From Patagioenas fasciata (taxonomy: Eukaryota > Chordata > Aves > Columbiformes > Columbidae): 64,000 nt of DNA. Below, one piece after another: positions 1-13,829 of this stretch (position 1 is the first letter of the stretch; each line of letters begins with the position of its first letter). Location: the NCBI RefSeq assembly GCF_037038585.1, contig NC_092520.1, forward strand, positions 3,899,501 to 3,963,500. Direction: 5' to 3'. The translations under genes and the position numbers were made by a program. Below the pieces are notes generated by a model, which did not search any database, was not told where the DNA came from, and was given only the letters and a program-made list of their open reading frames with translations.

Positions 1-2921
1 TTGGGAACGGGGAAGATATCAGCTAAAAGTAACAATTTAGCTCACAGAACTGGGAAGATCTCTTTGTCTCTCTATTATTGCTGGAATGTACAGACCAGTA
101 AATGTGGCTCTTGTCACTTGATACTTCATTTCAGTGCAAGCCTGAAGAGCTCAAATTCACAACAGACCGAGCTCTAAATACTTCCTCAGGACAGACTTGG
201 CTGCCATTCCCAGAAACCTCTTCTTTCTCTTCTCTCATCATTATTGGACTTTCTCTCGCAGTGTAAACCCACGAGGTGGAGGGAAACGCTTGGCCAGAGA
301 GTGGGAGACTCACAGGTTTTACAAGGCTCCTTGGCATCAATTCCACTTCCCAAATTATTGCTTCTCACCTTTTAAATAACACGAAAAGTCAGTTCAAAAA
401 TCCAGGCTATCCACATGGGAGATTCAAGACAATCTCTGAGCATCCAAAAATCAGGACATTTGTCTAAGTATTTAGATATGAGCACCAGTGCATACAATCA
501 CTTACGGAAAGGTAAGCTTGAATGTTATTCTAATTTTTAATCCAGTAAATACAACCATTACAATCTTTAAGTCCCTTTGGTGGCCTCTCAGTTGCCATAA
601 TTTCTCAAAATGGCCAAAGTATTCAAGAAATCTGAAATTATGTGAAAGAAGACATTTGAACAGCAACTGATTTCAAAGGCGCTGGTCATAAGCACAGTGC
701 TGGAAAGTCTTCTGGGCAAATTAACCAGCTTAAACCTGAGGCATCCACGATCACCAGCCTCATTAGAAAATCTGGACGCGTTTGCCCGTGACAGATGCTC
801 TCCTTGGCTTTCCTTGCACATCCCCACTGCTCCTGGGCGCATTTAGATTAACGCAAAGAAGGTGAATACATTTAAATGCAGGTGGCTCTCTGTGGTAGGC
901 AGACAACCCCACAGGGCCATGCTGGAGGCTGCCAAGCAGGAATTTAACGTTGTCTCTGTTTGCACAGAAGGACCTCAGCGACTTGGAAAGCACAGAAGAA
1001 GGAAATGTTTTCTCCATGACATACTATGGGCTGCCTACAATCAGCATCCTTCCTTGGCAGCTGGGCTTGATAAATGTTGTCAGAAGCCTGGGAGTCCTTT
1101 TGGGTTCCCAGTGTCAAGAAGGAATCTGAAGCAGTCAAGCAGGGACAAACACTCCTACGCAGAACTGCTCTGGTCACGCTAGAGCGAGTCCTCATGCGAC
1201 TGGGCTGGAAGATCGAATCCTTCAGAATAAATTAAATTGGAGCTGCTTATTGGGAATAATCAAGTTTACTAATCTAATCTTTAGTAAGTTATCCAGTCCT
1301 TCTATATGTATCACATGTAAAACCTAAAAGAATCCTAATATACCTGGCTTTTCAATAGAAAAAAGTAAATTACCCTATTTGTCTGCTAGAATATACTAAG
1401 TTGCCAGACAGTTCTGCATGCTCTTACATATGCTATTCTTTGACTCAATGTTTTTAGCCAAGTTTCTGAAAGAAAAAGAATTCTTAAAGCCGTGGGGTAT
1501 TTATCAAGCCTTCCACTGGTACCTTTCAACCAACTGGCTAATTCCACACAAATACGGGGAAGCAGGACAGGTCCTGCAGAGCTACAAGAGACCTTTAAGT
1601 TTCCTTCACTACAAGAAAATATTGATGTGGACTCATCCTTTATCAGAAAATCCACACAGGTGAGCTCTCCTTGGAGACCCAAACTGATACGAAATGAAGC
1701 CTTTTTGGCTCTGCTAATCCCCAAAAAACTTTGATTCTTCTCCCCAACAGAGCGAGGTGATGCCGTGTCTTGTGCTTGTATTTCTCCGACAAACAGAAAA
1801 AAGGTCACATCACACATTTCCTCTGCAATCTTTCCCATAATACATATATTTTTAAAATCTCAGCTCCATCACTGGGTTTCCAGGTTGACATTTCCACTGT
1901 GTTGGGACATTTGGAACAAATTTAATTTTCAATATTACCGCATTCAAGCAACACAAAGTGGTAGCTTAGAGGTGCTGCAGGACACACAAGACTCTTTCCA
2001 GTATTCCCATCATTTACAAAGACCCACATAAGGGGGAGGTCTGAGCCTCCCTTTTGAACCAAAGCTTTAAAGCAGTTTGTTTTGGCCTCCTTTAGAGCTG
2101 CAGGCCAAGAGAACTACAGCCTTTTGTTCTGAAACCATAAATCTCACAAGCTATAAAGTGGCTTCCTAATCCTTTTATTTTACAGGGCACACATTTTCTC
2201 AGCGAGCCGTGCCCCTTCTCAGCTGTGATTTGAAGAAATCTGCACAAGGAAACCATTCCAGCCCTCGGAGCTGGATTTCTCCAGCTGGTGCATTTTCCTT
2301 ACTTTCTGAGCTGTCTGCTTGCACAAATTAGGTGCTCCAGCCTGTCACAACCACCCTGTAGAAGGAAAATGAAAAAGATCATCATCAGCACCACAATAAA
2401 ATTGAACTTGAAGCCAAATAAAACCTGTTGTGGAAATTCACTTGGCTAATGTTTCTCCTTTAAAAAAAAAAAAAAAGAGACAGAAATAAAGGGGTTTGTG
2501 CAAAAATAATACACACCTAAGCAAACAGATTTTAAGGTCTGTGGGCCATCCTTCCACTGGGCAGGATCAAAGCAACTCTGCTGGAGTGCATTATGGAAAA
2601 ACTCACACATAAATTGGTATTCTGGTGGTTTAGGAGACAAAAAAAAAGACAGTAGAGAAAGGCTTTGCTGAAGTTTCCTGTGATCATTCCTACTGCAACA
2701 AAATACTGCACTTAAATATCTAACTGCTGGTGAGAAGGTGATGGGGAAAAAAACAGAAGGAATAGCACAAACTCTATGTGACACCCAGTCCTTTGGTCCT
2801 TCCATGTTGTCCTGCTTGGCTGAGCGAAACCACTTCCAGAAGACATGTCCTTCAGAGGCAGCTTAGCAGCTGGTACTCATGCTTTGCACAGGCCTGAACA
2901 TGCCAGTCTCTGCCATATAAA
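1..2921. other. Intergenic DNA, no gene recognised
   Basis: AT-rich sequence downstream of THAP12. Open frames of 60-150 codons occur on both strands (the longest is 150 codons on the minus strand near 1386-1838), but none has a recognisable domain, a compositional bias typical of coding DNA, or splice sites in a sensible arrangement. Short homopolymer runs are present, for example an A run near 2461-2475. In human the neighbour on this side of THAP12 is WNT11, from memory, so distal regulatory elements could lie here. None can be identified without alignment. Confidence 0.6.
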
Positions 2922-3344
2922 AATCATAGAATCATTTTGGTTGGAAAAGACCCTTTAGATCATTGAGTCCAACCATTAACCAAACACTGTGGCTAACCTA
3001 TGTTCCCGAGAGCCCCATCTATACATCTGTTCAACTCCTCCAGGGATGGTGACTCCACCATTACCCTGGGCAGCCTGTTCCAATGCCCCACAGCCCTTTG
3101 GGGAAGAAATTGTTTCCAAGATCCAACCTCAACCTCCCCTGGTGCAACTTGAGGCCGTTTCCTCTGCTCCTGGCGCTTGTTCCTGGGAAGCAGAGCCTGA
3201 CCCCCACTGGCTCCAAGCTCCTTTCAGGCAGTTCAGAGATCAGAAGGTCTCCCCTCAGCTCCTGTTCTCCAGCTGAACCCCCCAGGTCCCTCAGCCGCTC
3301 CCATCACACTTGTGCTCCAGACCCCTCACCAGCTTTGTAGCTCT
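2922..3344 (-). mobile_element. CR1 LINE fragment, 3' end
   Basis: The left edge reads aatcatagaatcat followed by ttggttggaaaagacc, which is the reverse complement of a CR1 3' terminus with the ATTCTATG octamer. The remainder matches the antisense of the CR1 3' UTR and the end of ORF2 (for example the gcagcctgttccaatgcccc stretch). The copy is 5'-truncated, as CR1 copies usually are, and diverged. No target-site duplication was recognised. Confidence 0.9.
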
Positions 3345-3607
3345 ATACGTTGCATATGTTCATGAGGTGGCTGGAGATAGAGGTTTCATTCATTTGAGAG
3401 ACCTGGGGGACATCCTAGAAGGAACACAGAGTCAAGGAGGATGAGAGACGTCTCTTCAACAGTGCAAGGAATCTGGTACCCAGTGGGTAAAACTCTCCTG
3501 CATCTTCACCACCATGCTGGGCATGGGTGGAGGACGTGAGGAAGGATGGGTAGATCATGTCCCATCTTTGATTGTTCAGGGAGAGGAAGCCAAGCTCTGC
3601 AAGTTCG

Positions 3608-3700
3608 TAGAATCATAGAGTATTTTGGGTTGGAAGGGACCTTCCAAGCTCATCTATTTCAACCCCTGCCATGAGCAGGGACGAGTTACCAGAGCTCTCT
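3608..3700 (-). mobile_element. CR1 LINE 3' tip
   Basis: A short antisense CR1 end: gaatcatagagtattttggg then ttggaagggacct, with the antisense of the GCTCATGGCAGGGG segment. Only about 90 bp survive. It lies about 260 bp from the previous copy in the same orientation but belongs to a different CR1 subfamily, judging by the spacing and wording of the terminal segment. Confidence 0.85.
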
Positions 3701-5631
3701 ACGAAGCAGCTGAGGTCACACCAGCCATCCCCACCTCCATTCCCATTTCATACCCCAATCCTGTGTGATGACACTTAGAGAACTAAGGGAATCACCAGTA
3801 ATTTTTCATCTGCAATGGGATACGGGCACAGTTTATTCCTAAAAGAAAATAAAACCAAAAGCAAGCCACAGCTGTCGAACACATCACTGCTTTCTTCGAC
3901 CTCTAAGTACCACATGGGCTGTGTCTGGTGTACTTCAGAAGCTGCTGCTAAACAGGTGTTCTTGTCAAACACCTGTAGGGAAAATGCTCTTGAGCATTAA
4001 AACGTTGTATTTTAATGTTTTATTTTAATAATTCCCTACATCGCAATGTGAGTTTGCATGCTCAGGAACACTTAGCCAAATACTTGAGATGAATCGTGTA
4101 TGAAGTAGCAGCAATGAAATAATATCACAAAATGAACATTCGGACATCATTGTCACCTTTTAGACACAAGTACAGTGAAGTGCTGAGAGCACAGAAAAAG
4201 CCACAATTTCCCACTCAGTTCTGCTGAGCTTCTACTGAATCATAAATTTGGGAAAACTTTCTGGAACAACTTTTCAAGATTTAACTGCAGCATCTGGAAA
4301 GTCAGCTCTGAAAGACACTGATTTCAAGGACTGTATTTACCTCATATCTCACTTGCCTGGAAAGCAAAACTAGTTTGCCCATTGCATTCCTAGTGAGAAG
4401 TTATTACTGCCGTCTTTCTTCCTAGTACGTGGTCTCACTTCTTGTTCTTTGCTTTTTTTAATGCAGGAAGGAAACACGAGAATGTCAGGTCTAAGGTGAC
4501 TCTCTGTAATACAACACATATTTTTATTCCACATGGAAAAGGAATTTCAGGTTGTTCAAATAACAAAATTGTTCTTGCCCCCACCTTGCTGTAGTAACAC
4601 TCGTTACATATCCACAAAAGTAAGCAAAAAACCCCAACCCTAGAAGAAATATTTGCTCACTGCTTAGCTGTGCACTCACTTTAATTAGATGAGCAATCTA
4701 ACAAACTGAAAAATAACACAAAAGGAAGATTTAATTTGTCTTTATTATGAAAATGGGTTGGATTGTGGTGGTACAGACATATGATTTTATGCAGTATTCA
4801 CCCAAGTTTTTGAACTGAAACTTTCTGTAAACTGGGAAAATTATCTGTGAATTGCTTTGTTTTCCTGCACGGTTCATTCAGGATGAATGAAACTGTGTTT
4901 TTAAGATGAAGTATTTTATTTTGATGATATCTAACCACACAAGTTTGTCTTAATTTATCTTCATTTTAATCTTGAGAGGATTAAAAATTTATAAAATTCT
5001 GTTTCACACCAGATTATGACTGCTTTTTTAAAAGAGATCTTCCAAAATTATTAATCAGGATTACTGTTGAATCAAAAATACCAATTATTTTATAGCTCTC
5101 CTCTCAAATTCTTTCCCAGCCCAGTAGAAGTGGTTACTCTGTAAAGTCTACGATATATTCAAATATCTCTAAAAGCTGCATACGTAACTCTTTATACCTT
5201 TAGCACACTGAAACATCTACTGCACAGCAGCTCTGGGACAACCCAGGAATGCAAGACACATTTTCAGCTGACTTACCACAACTCTTATGTGTAATAAGAT
5301 ATTACCAAATTGTCTGTAATGAAAATCCTAGTGGAGCTCTGCTCAGCTCAGGGAAAGTATCACAATACTTCAGGAAATACTGATTTGCTGGAAATGAAGA
5401 AATTGCTATATTAATTTTTTGTAATTAGATAAACATGGGAGGTAGGTTTCTGAGTCAGTTGTGGTTATTTAATATTTCGAATGGATGTTACCCACCTACG
5501 CTCCTCTCCTACACTCAACTCTGCTGTCTCCAGCCCGTTCCCACCTTCTTTTCTGTGCAGATGCTCGCTCTCAGGGTGTGAGTGTCAGTGTGAAAAGGAA
5601 CACGTGAAGTGGAAATGTTCATAAATGGCAG
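3701..5631. other. Intergenic DNA, nothing recognised
   Basis: AT-rich sequence with small chance open frames only. No repeat family, RNA gene or exon pattern was recognised between the two CR1 fragments. Confidence 0.5.
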
Positions 5632-5920
5632 ATGTTTTAGCAGGGCCTGTTATGACAGGACAAGGGGTGATGGTTTTAAAATAAAGGAAGGAGATTCGGG
5701 CCACACATGAGGAAGAAATTGTTGCCCCTGAGGGTGGTGAGAGCCTGTCCCAGGTTGGCCAGAGAGGTGGTGGATGAACCATCCCTGGAGACATCCCAGG
5801 CCAGGCTGGACGGGGCTCTGAGCAACCTGAGCTGGTGAAGATGTCCCTGCTCATGGCAGGGGTGGCACTGGATGAGCTTTGAAGGTCTTTTCCAACCCCA
5901 AGTATTCTATGATTCTATGA
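5632..5920 (+). mobile_element. CR1 LINE fragment, 3' end
   Basis: Sense-orientation CR1 end. The stretch begins near gacaggacaaggggtgatgg, passes through the gaggaagaaattgttgcccc and ggatgaaccatccctggaga segments, and ends in attctatgattctatga, two clear copies of the ATTCTATG terminal octamer. It is 5'-truncated to about 290 bp. Confidence 0.92.
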
Positions 5921-8900
5921 CAAAATGCTATCACTGCAAAAGGTGACAGAGCTGTTATGGGAGAAGATGCCTCAGTAACCAAAACCACATGGAAGTAGTT
6001 TCCAATATTCTTCCTCTGCTGACAAAGTGTGAATCCAAATTGATAGCGATGTCAGGAGGGACTGTGTTCTTAGCTCTTACAAATATAATGGAGCATGGGC
6101 AGAGCAGTGGCTGCGTAGACCGCAGACCTGACATCAGACATCAGAGCAGACCACGATCAAGATTTACCATTCATGCAGAGTAGCAGGGAGTGGGATATGA
6201 CGATACAAATCAACATCTTAAAAGCAGAGTCTGTGCAGAGAGGATAAAGAAGTGCAAAGAGTAAAGCACATGGATCTATATGACCTGATCCGACAGCAAA
6301 GTATGGATCCATACAGTAAGGTTTCCAACCCGAATCCTCATCGGTACAACATCTTCTGCTAAACATGCTCAGCAGTGGACTCCCTGTGTGACCATCACAT
6401 CTCAGAACATCCTCAATCTGTCAAAAAAGAAATGGTAGAAACACTACAATTGTTTTAATCATCTGTGATGGCTTGCTATGTATTTAATTTAAAGAACAGG
6501 TAATGACTGTGCCAACAACAAGATGGTCAACCCAAAAAAAGAATAAGTCGAATAAGTAGCTGTTCCAAGTGGATCCTGACTGTATCGCTTGCTAAAGTCA
6601 GCAGCTAAATCATCCATTGGGGGTTATGCTATTTAGCATCATAGATTACTGATTAATACACAATACTCTTAATGGTAAGGGCTGCTTCCTGCACTTACAT
6701 ATGAGGGGACATTTAGGGGACACTCCGGGGACACTCCAGCCTAAAGTCTAGAAACGTTTTTCATCAGTTTGAGCTGGTTTAAGGTCAGTTCTTCCCTGAG
6801 GACAGTAAGGGCAGTTCTCTTGGCTGAGCCCCCTGCATAGCCAAGGTTACAGAGGAAAAGCATAAATCTTCATTAATATTTAAAGAATACTGGTATTTGA
6901 AGAAAAGTGAAGAGGAACTCGTTGCTTTTCTACACTTGTGATCCATAAAAGCAACATTTTAGGATGAGAAACAGGAGGCTAGGTGAGAAAAATGGTGGGT
7001 TTGTTTGTCTAAATAGTAAACCTACGCTGATACATCTTGCAAATATGTCCTGGTCAGAGGAGGAAATAGCCTCAAAGCTTGGGTGTGATGACTAACATGG
7101 AACTGGAATTGAGAAGAGAATGCAACTTTGTAGACAGAAAAAGAGTGAAGGACTGTTGGGGTGAATTTGGGAAGGGGGAAGTAAATAGAGTAAGGTAGAC
7201 AAAAATATAGCACGTGTAATGTCTAACAGAAGAAATTGAACACAGTGGGGTTTTTCTGTTCTCCAAACCACAATTAAAATGAGGGGATTTACCAAGAAAA
7301 GCAAATTTTAAAATTGTTTAGATTTTATTGTTACAAGTACACTGAAAGCCACCTGGGTCATGCAATATAATACCAAGGTAACTAAACAATACAGTCCCAG
7401 TGCTCTTCTCAGGTGCCAAATTTTGTTCCTAAGCAGAGATTTTCAAAATCTTGTGGGTTTTTGTGCCTTTAACTGCGTGTGCCCAGCTTGACACCACTTT
7501 AAAGCTCCTTCCCACCGAGAGGGGTAACGCTAAACACTTTCTAAAAACCACAGCCTTTCAATGCATTTCCAGTCGAGAAATATAAAATACGGGCATGCAA
7601 GAACACTGACTTTTGAAAAGCGTGACCTTAGAGCCCAGCAGGCGCAAACCTACAGAACACACAGAGCGGAAAAACAGCACTTTGTCCTGGGAAGACCTGT
7701 CTTCCTTGCAGGTCTTTCCATATTAGTGCTGGGAGAAGAGTGGTGAGACCTGAAGGACCATGTAGCAGCAAGGTGTGCAGTACCTTATGCATACCTTGGC
7801 GAAGCAAATAATGCAGGAAATAACTGCATCAGCATTTTCAGCATCTTTTTTTCCCTTTGAAGAGTTTCCCAGGAGCAATGGTGCACTCTGACACGGGCAA
7901 CCCCATCCAGGCTCCGGCCATATCGTCCTGCCTGAAAGGTGCAAAGTCAAGATTAGCGTCAAGAATGTTCCGCTATCCCCGTTGTTAAAACGGGAAATAG
8001 TCTGGAAAATACAAGAATACCCGATGTCAAATTGTATGTATTACAAGTACTTTCCAAATCCAGCTTTTATAATAACGCAGAGGGGTGCCTCTATGTATGC
8101 CAAAACCCACACCGAGGCCCCAGGTTTCTCAATAAACACACTTTCTGCAATGGTGATACACTTACGGGATTAAAGTTTATAAGAACGGCTAAACGGAGAG
8201 ATCTCTGCCCACCTGCCAAGCGGTAATTCCTTCAAGCTTTCTGCCGTCTCTGCAGACACTGAACAGCATTCCCAGCCTTATGCACGACATCGATTTGGAA
8301 GGTGTAGTTATGTCCAGCGAAACTGAAAATAAAGTCAATGCTCAGTTGCATACTTCCCCTTAATCTTTTCAGAGAGCGGGAGTGGAAACTATCTAATAAT
8401 TAGCATGTGTATTTTGGTAATTTAACAGTTGTGTGCTTGGATCGTAGGGCACAGGGCTCGGGAGGAGCTGTGTATGGTGTGGACAAAGTCTCCCAGGAAT
8501 AAGCCGTGTGCCTTTTGCTCTGGATGTGCTGCTGCTTAATCAAAGCTCTGCTCAAAGTTGACGTCTGCAAGGCAAACAAGTAACTTCATGTGGCTTTGCA
8601 TACTTTAAATGTGTACACACAAAATGAACCAAAAATTGACTTAGATGTGCTTATTAATTAGGGAAAGAGAAGTCCTCCAGGGCACAAAGATTCTTTTCTC
8701 AGTGAGGTTCCTGGCACTCATACCTTCCCCTTACTTTTTTATTATTAAAAAAAGGAATGAAAGTCATATTTTTCTCATTTCAGTAAGTACCTTTATGATG
8801 TCCAAACAACTCCAACAATGATATCATCTGTTTCTTTCCTCCAGGGAAGAATTCAGGCCAGACTGTGATATTCCTGCTTATTCCTGGAGCACCGAGCCTC

Positions 8901-11900
8901 ACACCAAGGCGAGGGCAGCAAGCCTCACTCCTTGGGAGGAAAAAATGCACATCACAGCACCATCCACTTTATACTGAACCTCCTACGGATCACTCCCTCT
9001 CTTGAGAGTTGTTCAACACTATAAATTAAGAGTCAAGGCCTGAATCGTGCTAAGTCTGATACCCAAGGCTGTTCTTCAGCGGGACGCGCTCACCAGTAAG
9101 GATCGGCCCATATGGATCCCATTTCTCCACAAATACTCTTTATGGGATACGTACAACACGTGGCGTAATTGGGCCGCAGTCCTTGAAGTGGCCTCTGATT
9201 TAATGAAACGGATGATTCACTTTCAACTTAAGTCCCCCAGCTTAGGAAGGAGGCGAAGCGTGCCTTCAGTTGGCTGCCTGCACAACAGTGGACCCGCAGG
9301 AATGGACGTGAGTCCAACCATCATCAGCCTCCTTGCAGCCACTTCTCCATGCTCCACGAGAGGGACCTCTTCTGTCGGCAGCACTAAGTCCTCCAGCCTG
9401 TGTCTGCTCAGCCTGAAGATTGGGAATACCAGGACTACATCTGGTCTTAGCTCTGGGCTTATATAGTACACAGGCTTAGAGCATCACACTACCAAGCTCC
9501 ATCATGTATCTCCCCAACCCTCTCCTGCTTCTCTCATGATTCAAACCCACGACCCCTCCTTCTCAACAGCTCATAAACATCTTTCCATCACCAAGTTAGT
9601 AAGTGCCAATTGTACAGAAGCGTCCTGCTGCTTCACTAGGAATCAGCCATGACGCTTCAAGTTCTGCTCTGGAACTAAGAGGACAAAATCAACGAGCTGG
9701 TGATAAGTTCGTCCCCTCAAACACCATGTCCTGTTGACAGTAGATGCTGAAATCTCTTGGTTTCCCGAATCTACCTGCTAGAAAACCCCACTGAGGGTGG
9801 TGGGCCATGCCAGAGTGGTGTCTTGCTGAGTAGACCTTCTAGAGGTTCTTCCAGAAGCAAGGAAAGATGGTCCTTTCCCCAGCTCCTCAGACGTTTGTTG
9901 GTTGAAGAGGCGGCAGCAGCTGAATTTTCAGACTCCAGCAGTTGCGTGCATAGTCCCAGCTCTGACTGTAGTCCCAGCTCTACTGACCATCACAGATGAC
10001 CAGAGACTCAGTGGTCACCTCTCAGGGAAAGGCCGTGAGACACCTGAAACCATCGGCAGATGTGCCGAACGGTCTGCAGCCACGGCTTTGACAGAGATCT
10101 CAATTTTCAAATGTAAATCAGTGCTTTTCAGTATCTTTTAGTAGAGGTAGAAATGTCACAGGACCCTTTCTTCAAAGCACTTATGAGTAGCCACTGCAAC
10201 ACAAGAGCATCATCTACCGTAAGATCACACGGGCAGTTACTCGCTGACGTATTTAACTTTGGGATGGTACAAGGCAGAGGAACAGGGACGACATGGGCAC
10301 CTCTTCTGTCACTGCTGCTCCTCAGTGACACTGAACAAACTTTGCTAGTACCTGCCTTGCCTTCAGGGACACTTCCAGGGATTGACTGTTGCCAGCTAAA
10401 ACAGAAGACAGACAGGCATGGTTATGGAACACGCACACTGAATTCAGTTTGATTAACAATGTTCTTTTGCAAAGTAAACTTATAATGAACATGTTATGTA
10501 TTCTGAAACTAATATAGATCTACATAATACTTGCAACTCCATTTTTTTTGCTGATACATAGGCAAAATGATGGGGAGATTGCTGTTCTTTCTAAGAACTG
10601 TTTTCCTTAGGGAAAGCAGAGAGCATTAGAGGTCTGGAAATTATTGAATGTTAAGCCTACTTTGGGATAACACCTATTGTTATTCCAGGTTAGCAGCTGT
10701 TTCTTGAAACGGATCCAACCAAGAGATTTATTTTCATCTTCTAAGAGTGACTGCGACGTTTCTGGCAACTCTGAGATGTGCAGCGTTGCACAGAAACAGA
10801 GCGTGGGGAGAAAATGGGATCACTGCACCCACAGAATTAAGTAGCTCTGCTCCTCTGCTTCTTTACAGCGGAACCTTGGCAGCCAAAGGAGTTACAGGAT
10901 TTCTGCAGCCAGTGACAGAAATACCACCACAGGAAACAGAATGCTACAAGACATTTTTTTCAAAGCAGGAACAGTGATTTCTAATAGGAATTCTACATGC
11001 GGGAAGTAAGATTTTGTATATTGAAACAAGAATCGCTTTCACAAAGCACAATCAGCCAGCAGCTAAGGAAAATGCACTTTAAGTATCTCAGCAGCGATAC
11101 TTGAAGTAATTTAAATGGATACATTGCTTCATGACATAAAATGTGCCAAAAACAAGGTCAAAGCATGGTAAATATCTCAGATACACCTTAGAAATACATA
11201 TTGCCCCGAAATGGCATGATATTTAAAATAATTCCCTCTGTCTCAAGAGTTTGTTACATAAAAAAGGAACCAAAGTTTATCTTCAGTGCTTATTTGTCCC
11301 ATTTTCAGACACTTTTCTGTCAGTCTCAACCTGTTCTAGCAACAGTGTTCTCTTTAAAATTACATTACTGGATTCCACTTCAGGCACATCCTTTCTCTGC
11401 AACCCCAAACTGATGCATCTAAAAAATGAGGCATTCCCCACCAACAAGGCAATTCAAACAGGCTAAATAAGGAGCTTTTGATTGATCTCAGACAATTTAA
11501 GCATCTCTGTTCCAGGCAGTGCAATGATGGAGCACACCAAGTGACCAAAGGCTCTTGGAGCCAGCTAATTAACAACGCTAATCACAACTTAATGTCTCAG
11601 CTGAGCTCCAGAACACACTTCAGTAGTTAAAGGAGCGTTTTACTGCGCTTCCTTTCTGCAATTTGTCTCAGTACGTTGGTCAAAAAGATCTCATTTACAC
11701 ATTCAGAAAGCGTTCTTCAGCTCTTTTGGGCTATTATATGGCACTGGGCATCAATTTTCCTTCTCTGGTTATGCCCGTAAGTCTGGGCTCATCCAACCTG
11801 ACTCTACTGACCTGGCGCTCACAACCTCAGAGATCACGACCACCCTGTGCTGCTCACAGACATTCCCAGGATGGGAAAGATATTTTTATTGATTTTATTA

Positions 11901-12638
11901 AAACTGTACTTGAGATCTTCTTTTAAAATGACTTCTAACTTAAAAATGCCTTTTTTTTTTTTTTTTTAATAGCATTAACATAGATTTGGGCTATTTTCAT
12001 GTATTTAGAGGAACAGGGCAAGCTTTTAGCTAAACCACTTTTCGCTGACCAAGGCAACAACTGCATTAACGTGAAAGAATACACAAATAGCAGCGGAAAT
12101 AAAAGAGAATAGTTTTAAAAGTTAATTTTTACTACTCCAATGTAAATAAAAGCTCCTGAAAGCATTTCTTAAGATGCACATAGCCACTTTAATAGCTAAG
12201 CTTCCCTACTAAAGTGTTTTGTTTTCTTTTCAAATGTATTCTTATTGCTTGACTGCATTAAAACATTAAGAACTGTATTTGTCATAGTTTCTTACAATCA
12301 TTTGATTTTCTTTTGCTGGAGGCCCTTCCCACTGCAACAGGAAAGTACATAAAAGGACAAACATAAATAAGTGATAAAAGCGGCATGTATCAGGCTAGCT
12401 GCAAAACTTTTCAACCATTTCAAATGTAATCCATTCCCCTCTGCTTCAGTTCGACAGAACTTCCACAATTAAAAGCAATGGATTTAGTGCCACCTTAAAA
12501 TCATTTAAAAAACCTTCAGTAGAACATACAGATGAGAATTACACAAAGTTTCCTGTGTCTTAAGACAATGCCACTCACTGGAATTGCAAAAAAGACCAGA
12601 GAAAGAAAATTGGCCAAACTAAAAGATACCTTACGAAA
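5921..12638. other. Long intergenic stretch, no gene recognised
   Basis: About 6.7 kb with no convincing gene. The longest open frames (139 codons at 9047-9466 on the plus strand; others under 100 codons) show no domain, no conserved-looking motif and no coding-style composition. A T-run lies near 11949-11967. No repeat of a family I know was seen. The stretch could carry conserved noncoding elements, which only cross-species alignment would show. Confidence 0.5.
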
Positions 12639-12858
12639 GGTTCCACTTAAATTTGAGAAGAAACTTGTTCCTGGTGAGGGTGTCAGAGCCTGGCCCAGGC
12701 TGCCCAGGGAGGTTGTGGAGTCTCCTTCTCTGCAGACATTCAAACCCGCCTGGACACCTTCCTGTGGAACCTCAGCTGGGTGTTCCTGCTCCATGGGGGG
12801 ATTGCACTGGGTGAGCTTTCCAGGTCCCTTCAATCCCTGACATTCTGGGATTCTGTGA
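12639..12858 (+). mobile_element. CR1 LINE fragment of the ATTCTGTG-ending group
   Basis: Sense CR1 end starting at ggttccacttaaatttgaga and ending cattctgggattctgtga. It carries the diagnostic gcctggcccaggctgcccag variant shared with the copies at 16030, 28036 and 48275. It lies just downstream of the THAP12 3' end and is antisense to that gene. Confidence 0.9.
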
Positions 12859-12929
12859 CAAGAACACCCATTCTCAGAGAGGCCCAGCTTTACTAAGAAA
12901 TTCAGTACTATGTAAAAAGCAATTCACAT

Positions 12930-13829
12930 TTTATTTTAAATTGCAATAAACTGTACAAAAAAATGTTTTATTCTTGCAAAAAATAACAGCAATATTTTTA
13001 ATCTGACTTCTAGACAAACAACAAATTCTTACTTTAATCTTTCCTGGGCGAGTTTACAAATAAACAGACAATAAGATGCACGGGGTTGTGTCAGAGTCAG
13101 GAGAGAACGAACAGATTTAAACGTCTGTGGAATAAATGTTGAGTTTTTAGTGTCTTTTAAGGAATTTCAGTACTCCTGCCATGCCTGTTAGAAGCCTAAA
13201 GAAAACTAAGTTTTGTGTCTCACACAAAGGAATGTAAACAGTCATTGAGAGATTAAAGAGGTTGACTCTTCCAATGAAACCATAAACGTACCTCTATACC
13301 ACTAACATTCACTTTACACCGAGAACAGTCCACAGCACAAGGATTGTGCAACAGCTGAATCCGCTCTCCAAAATGCCAATTAAATATACAAAGACTTTTT
13401 TAAAAAGGTTTTCAATAATAATAACCTATTACAGAACTGGATTATATTATTTTTTAACATTCTGAGTTTTTTATTTCTTATTCTAATTCATGAGCGAATA
13501 AGTAACAGCCCCATTGGATCTACAATCAAAATGTACTTTTTCCAAGATGCAATAAAATAAACGAGCACCTAGTTAAGTCAATTAGATGTAGAAATCACCT
13601 CTGCCAAGAGCATGGGCTTATTTTCAGGCGTGGTTCTGTTCGCATAACACATTTAATGCAGACTAACAAAACATAATTTGAGTCACTGACCGCAGTTTCT
13701 TCAGTCTGAGACCTAAAAGGGAAATACAATTGCAGTGATTTTTGCTTTAGATTTCACATTTTTTTCCCCTCAGCATTGAAACTTAGCTAAGAAAAAGCTG
13801 TTTCAACAGATTGGTTAGAGCTTAAAAAA
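12930..13829 (-). other. THAP12: THAP12 3' untranslated region with candidate poly(A) signals
   Basis: This follows the THAP12 stop codon on the minus strand. AATAAA hexamers on the minus strand (TTTATT on plus) lie at 13470-13475, 12967-12972 and 12930-12935. The last two, close together and just before the CR1 at 12639-12858, are the most likely end of the transcript. The true cleavage site cannot be chosen without transcript data, and more than one may be used. Confidence 0.5.

Noticed and set aside
1386-1838. 150-codon minus-strand open frame
   Set aside because: No recognisable domain, no exon-like boundaries, AT-rich surroundings; length is within chance for 64 kb.
9047-9466. 139-codon plus-strand open frame in the intergenic stretch
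   Set aside because: Serine-rich, with no family resemblance and an overlapping open frame on the other strand; likely chance.
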